From positions 1-5,022 of the forward strand of contig CAJONH010000001.1 of assembly GCA_905235825.1 (NCBI GenBank): DNA of 5,022 nucleotides, written 5' to 3'. The notes beneath the pieces were generated by a model. The model made no database searches and had not been told where the DNA came from. It saw nothing but the letters and a program-made list of their open reading frames with translations. The DNA comes from Candidatus Gastranaerophilales bacterium. GTDB taxonomy: Bacteria > Cyanobacteriota > Vampirovibrionia > Gastranaerophilales > Gastranaerophilaceae. The position numbers were made by a program, and so were the translations under genes. Of the stretch, positions 4,758 through 5,022 are shown in pieces; position 1 is the stretch's first letter; each line of letters begins with the position of its first letter.

Positions 4758-5022
4758 ATGGATAAACCGATTTTATATATAATAGCAGGGGCAAACCGCA
4801 CAGGTAAAAGCACTTTAGCAAGTGAACTCTTATTAGATGAAAATATTGAATTTTTAAATGCTGATGATATAGCAAAAGAACTTTGTCCTGATAATATTGA
4901 AAGTGTAAAAATAAAAGCCGGTAAAATTGTTTTAGAAAAATTAAATAAACTTCTGTTAAATAAAAAATCTTTTGCTATAGAAACTACTTTATCAGGTAAA
5001 AATCATATTAAAACAATAGAAA
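4758..5022 (+). CDS. Zeta-toxin-like P-loop kinase (COG4185 type), N-terminal part
   Basis: The first 88 residues are visible; the gene runs out of the window. LYIIAGANRTGKSTLA contains the Walker A loop (GANRTGKST, residues 11-19), FLNADDIAKEL (33-43) matches the zeta-family N-x-D substrate and base region, and SFAIETTLSG (71-80) is the characteristic strand after the long helix. This order is typical of the 'predicted ABC-type ATPase / zeta toxin' family. Classic zeta toxins phosphorylate UDP-N-acetylglucosamine; for COG4185 members the substrate is not settled. I chose ATG 4758 rather than 4752 because the extended -10 promoter ends at 4751 and transcription should begin at about 4758. It is divergent from the decayed frame at 4331-4687, which does not look like a known antitoxin. 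A partner antitoxin, if any, would be downstream of the window. Confidence 0.85.
   Translation, partial: MDKPILYIIAGANRTGKSTLASELLLDENIEFLNADDIAKELCPDNIESVKIKAGKIVLEKLNKLLLNKKSFAIETTLSGKNHIKTIE

Overview
The window is strongly AT-rich (roughly 70% A+T by eye), with A/T-ending codons, short intergenic gaps and frequent strand switches. It looks like a host-associated or gut-type low-GC bacterium. Nothing here fixes the phylum, so I leave it open. There are no rRNA, tRNA or CRISPR sequences and no recognisable transposase or integrase.

Layout, left to right. (1) 2-754, +: the C-terminal 250 residues of a WYL-domain transcriptional regulator whose start lies outside the window. (2) 792-1031: copy 1 of a ~240-bp non-coding element with an unusually GC-rich core. 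(3) 1034-1057: a strong minus-strand intrinsic terminator serving the gene at 1077-2234, a peptidase-U32/UbiV-like presumed Fe-S protein with an extra C-terminal cysteine cluster. (4) 2246-2506, +: a shared divergent promoter/operator and a 69-aa XRE-type HTH protein. (5) 2529-3771, -: a two-gene operon, a TupA-like ATP-grasp protein followed after one base by a 96-aa protein with 12 cysteines. (6) 3782-4042, +: a second copy of the operator plus HTH module, again divergent from the operon. (7) 4081-4326: copy 2 of the ~240-bp element, same orientation. (8) 4331-4687, -: an unrecognised reading frame without a convincing start codon. (9) 4758-5022, +: the first 88 residues of a zeta-toxin-like P-loop kinase (COG4185 type), with a promoter that predicts a leaderless mRNA.

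Two things stand out. First, one regulatory module (two 18-bp direct operator repeats exactly 34 bp apart, a TATAAT box between them, and a tiny HTH gene) occurs twice. Each copy faces a different, unrelated cargo: the U32-like protein in one case, the ATP-grasp/cysteine-rich pair in the other. This suggests that both cargoes share one regulatory circuit and may act together. Second, the modules and cargoes are bracketed by two direct copies of the non-coding element. It carries a 36-nt identical core, conserved small hairpins and imperfect 21-22-bp tandem motifs, and is a candidate structured RNA, small mobile element or recombination site. The accessory character is reinforced by the flanking WYL regulator and zeta-like kinase, both common around defence and toxin-antitoxin loci, but no complete known defence system is visible.
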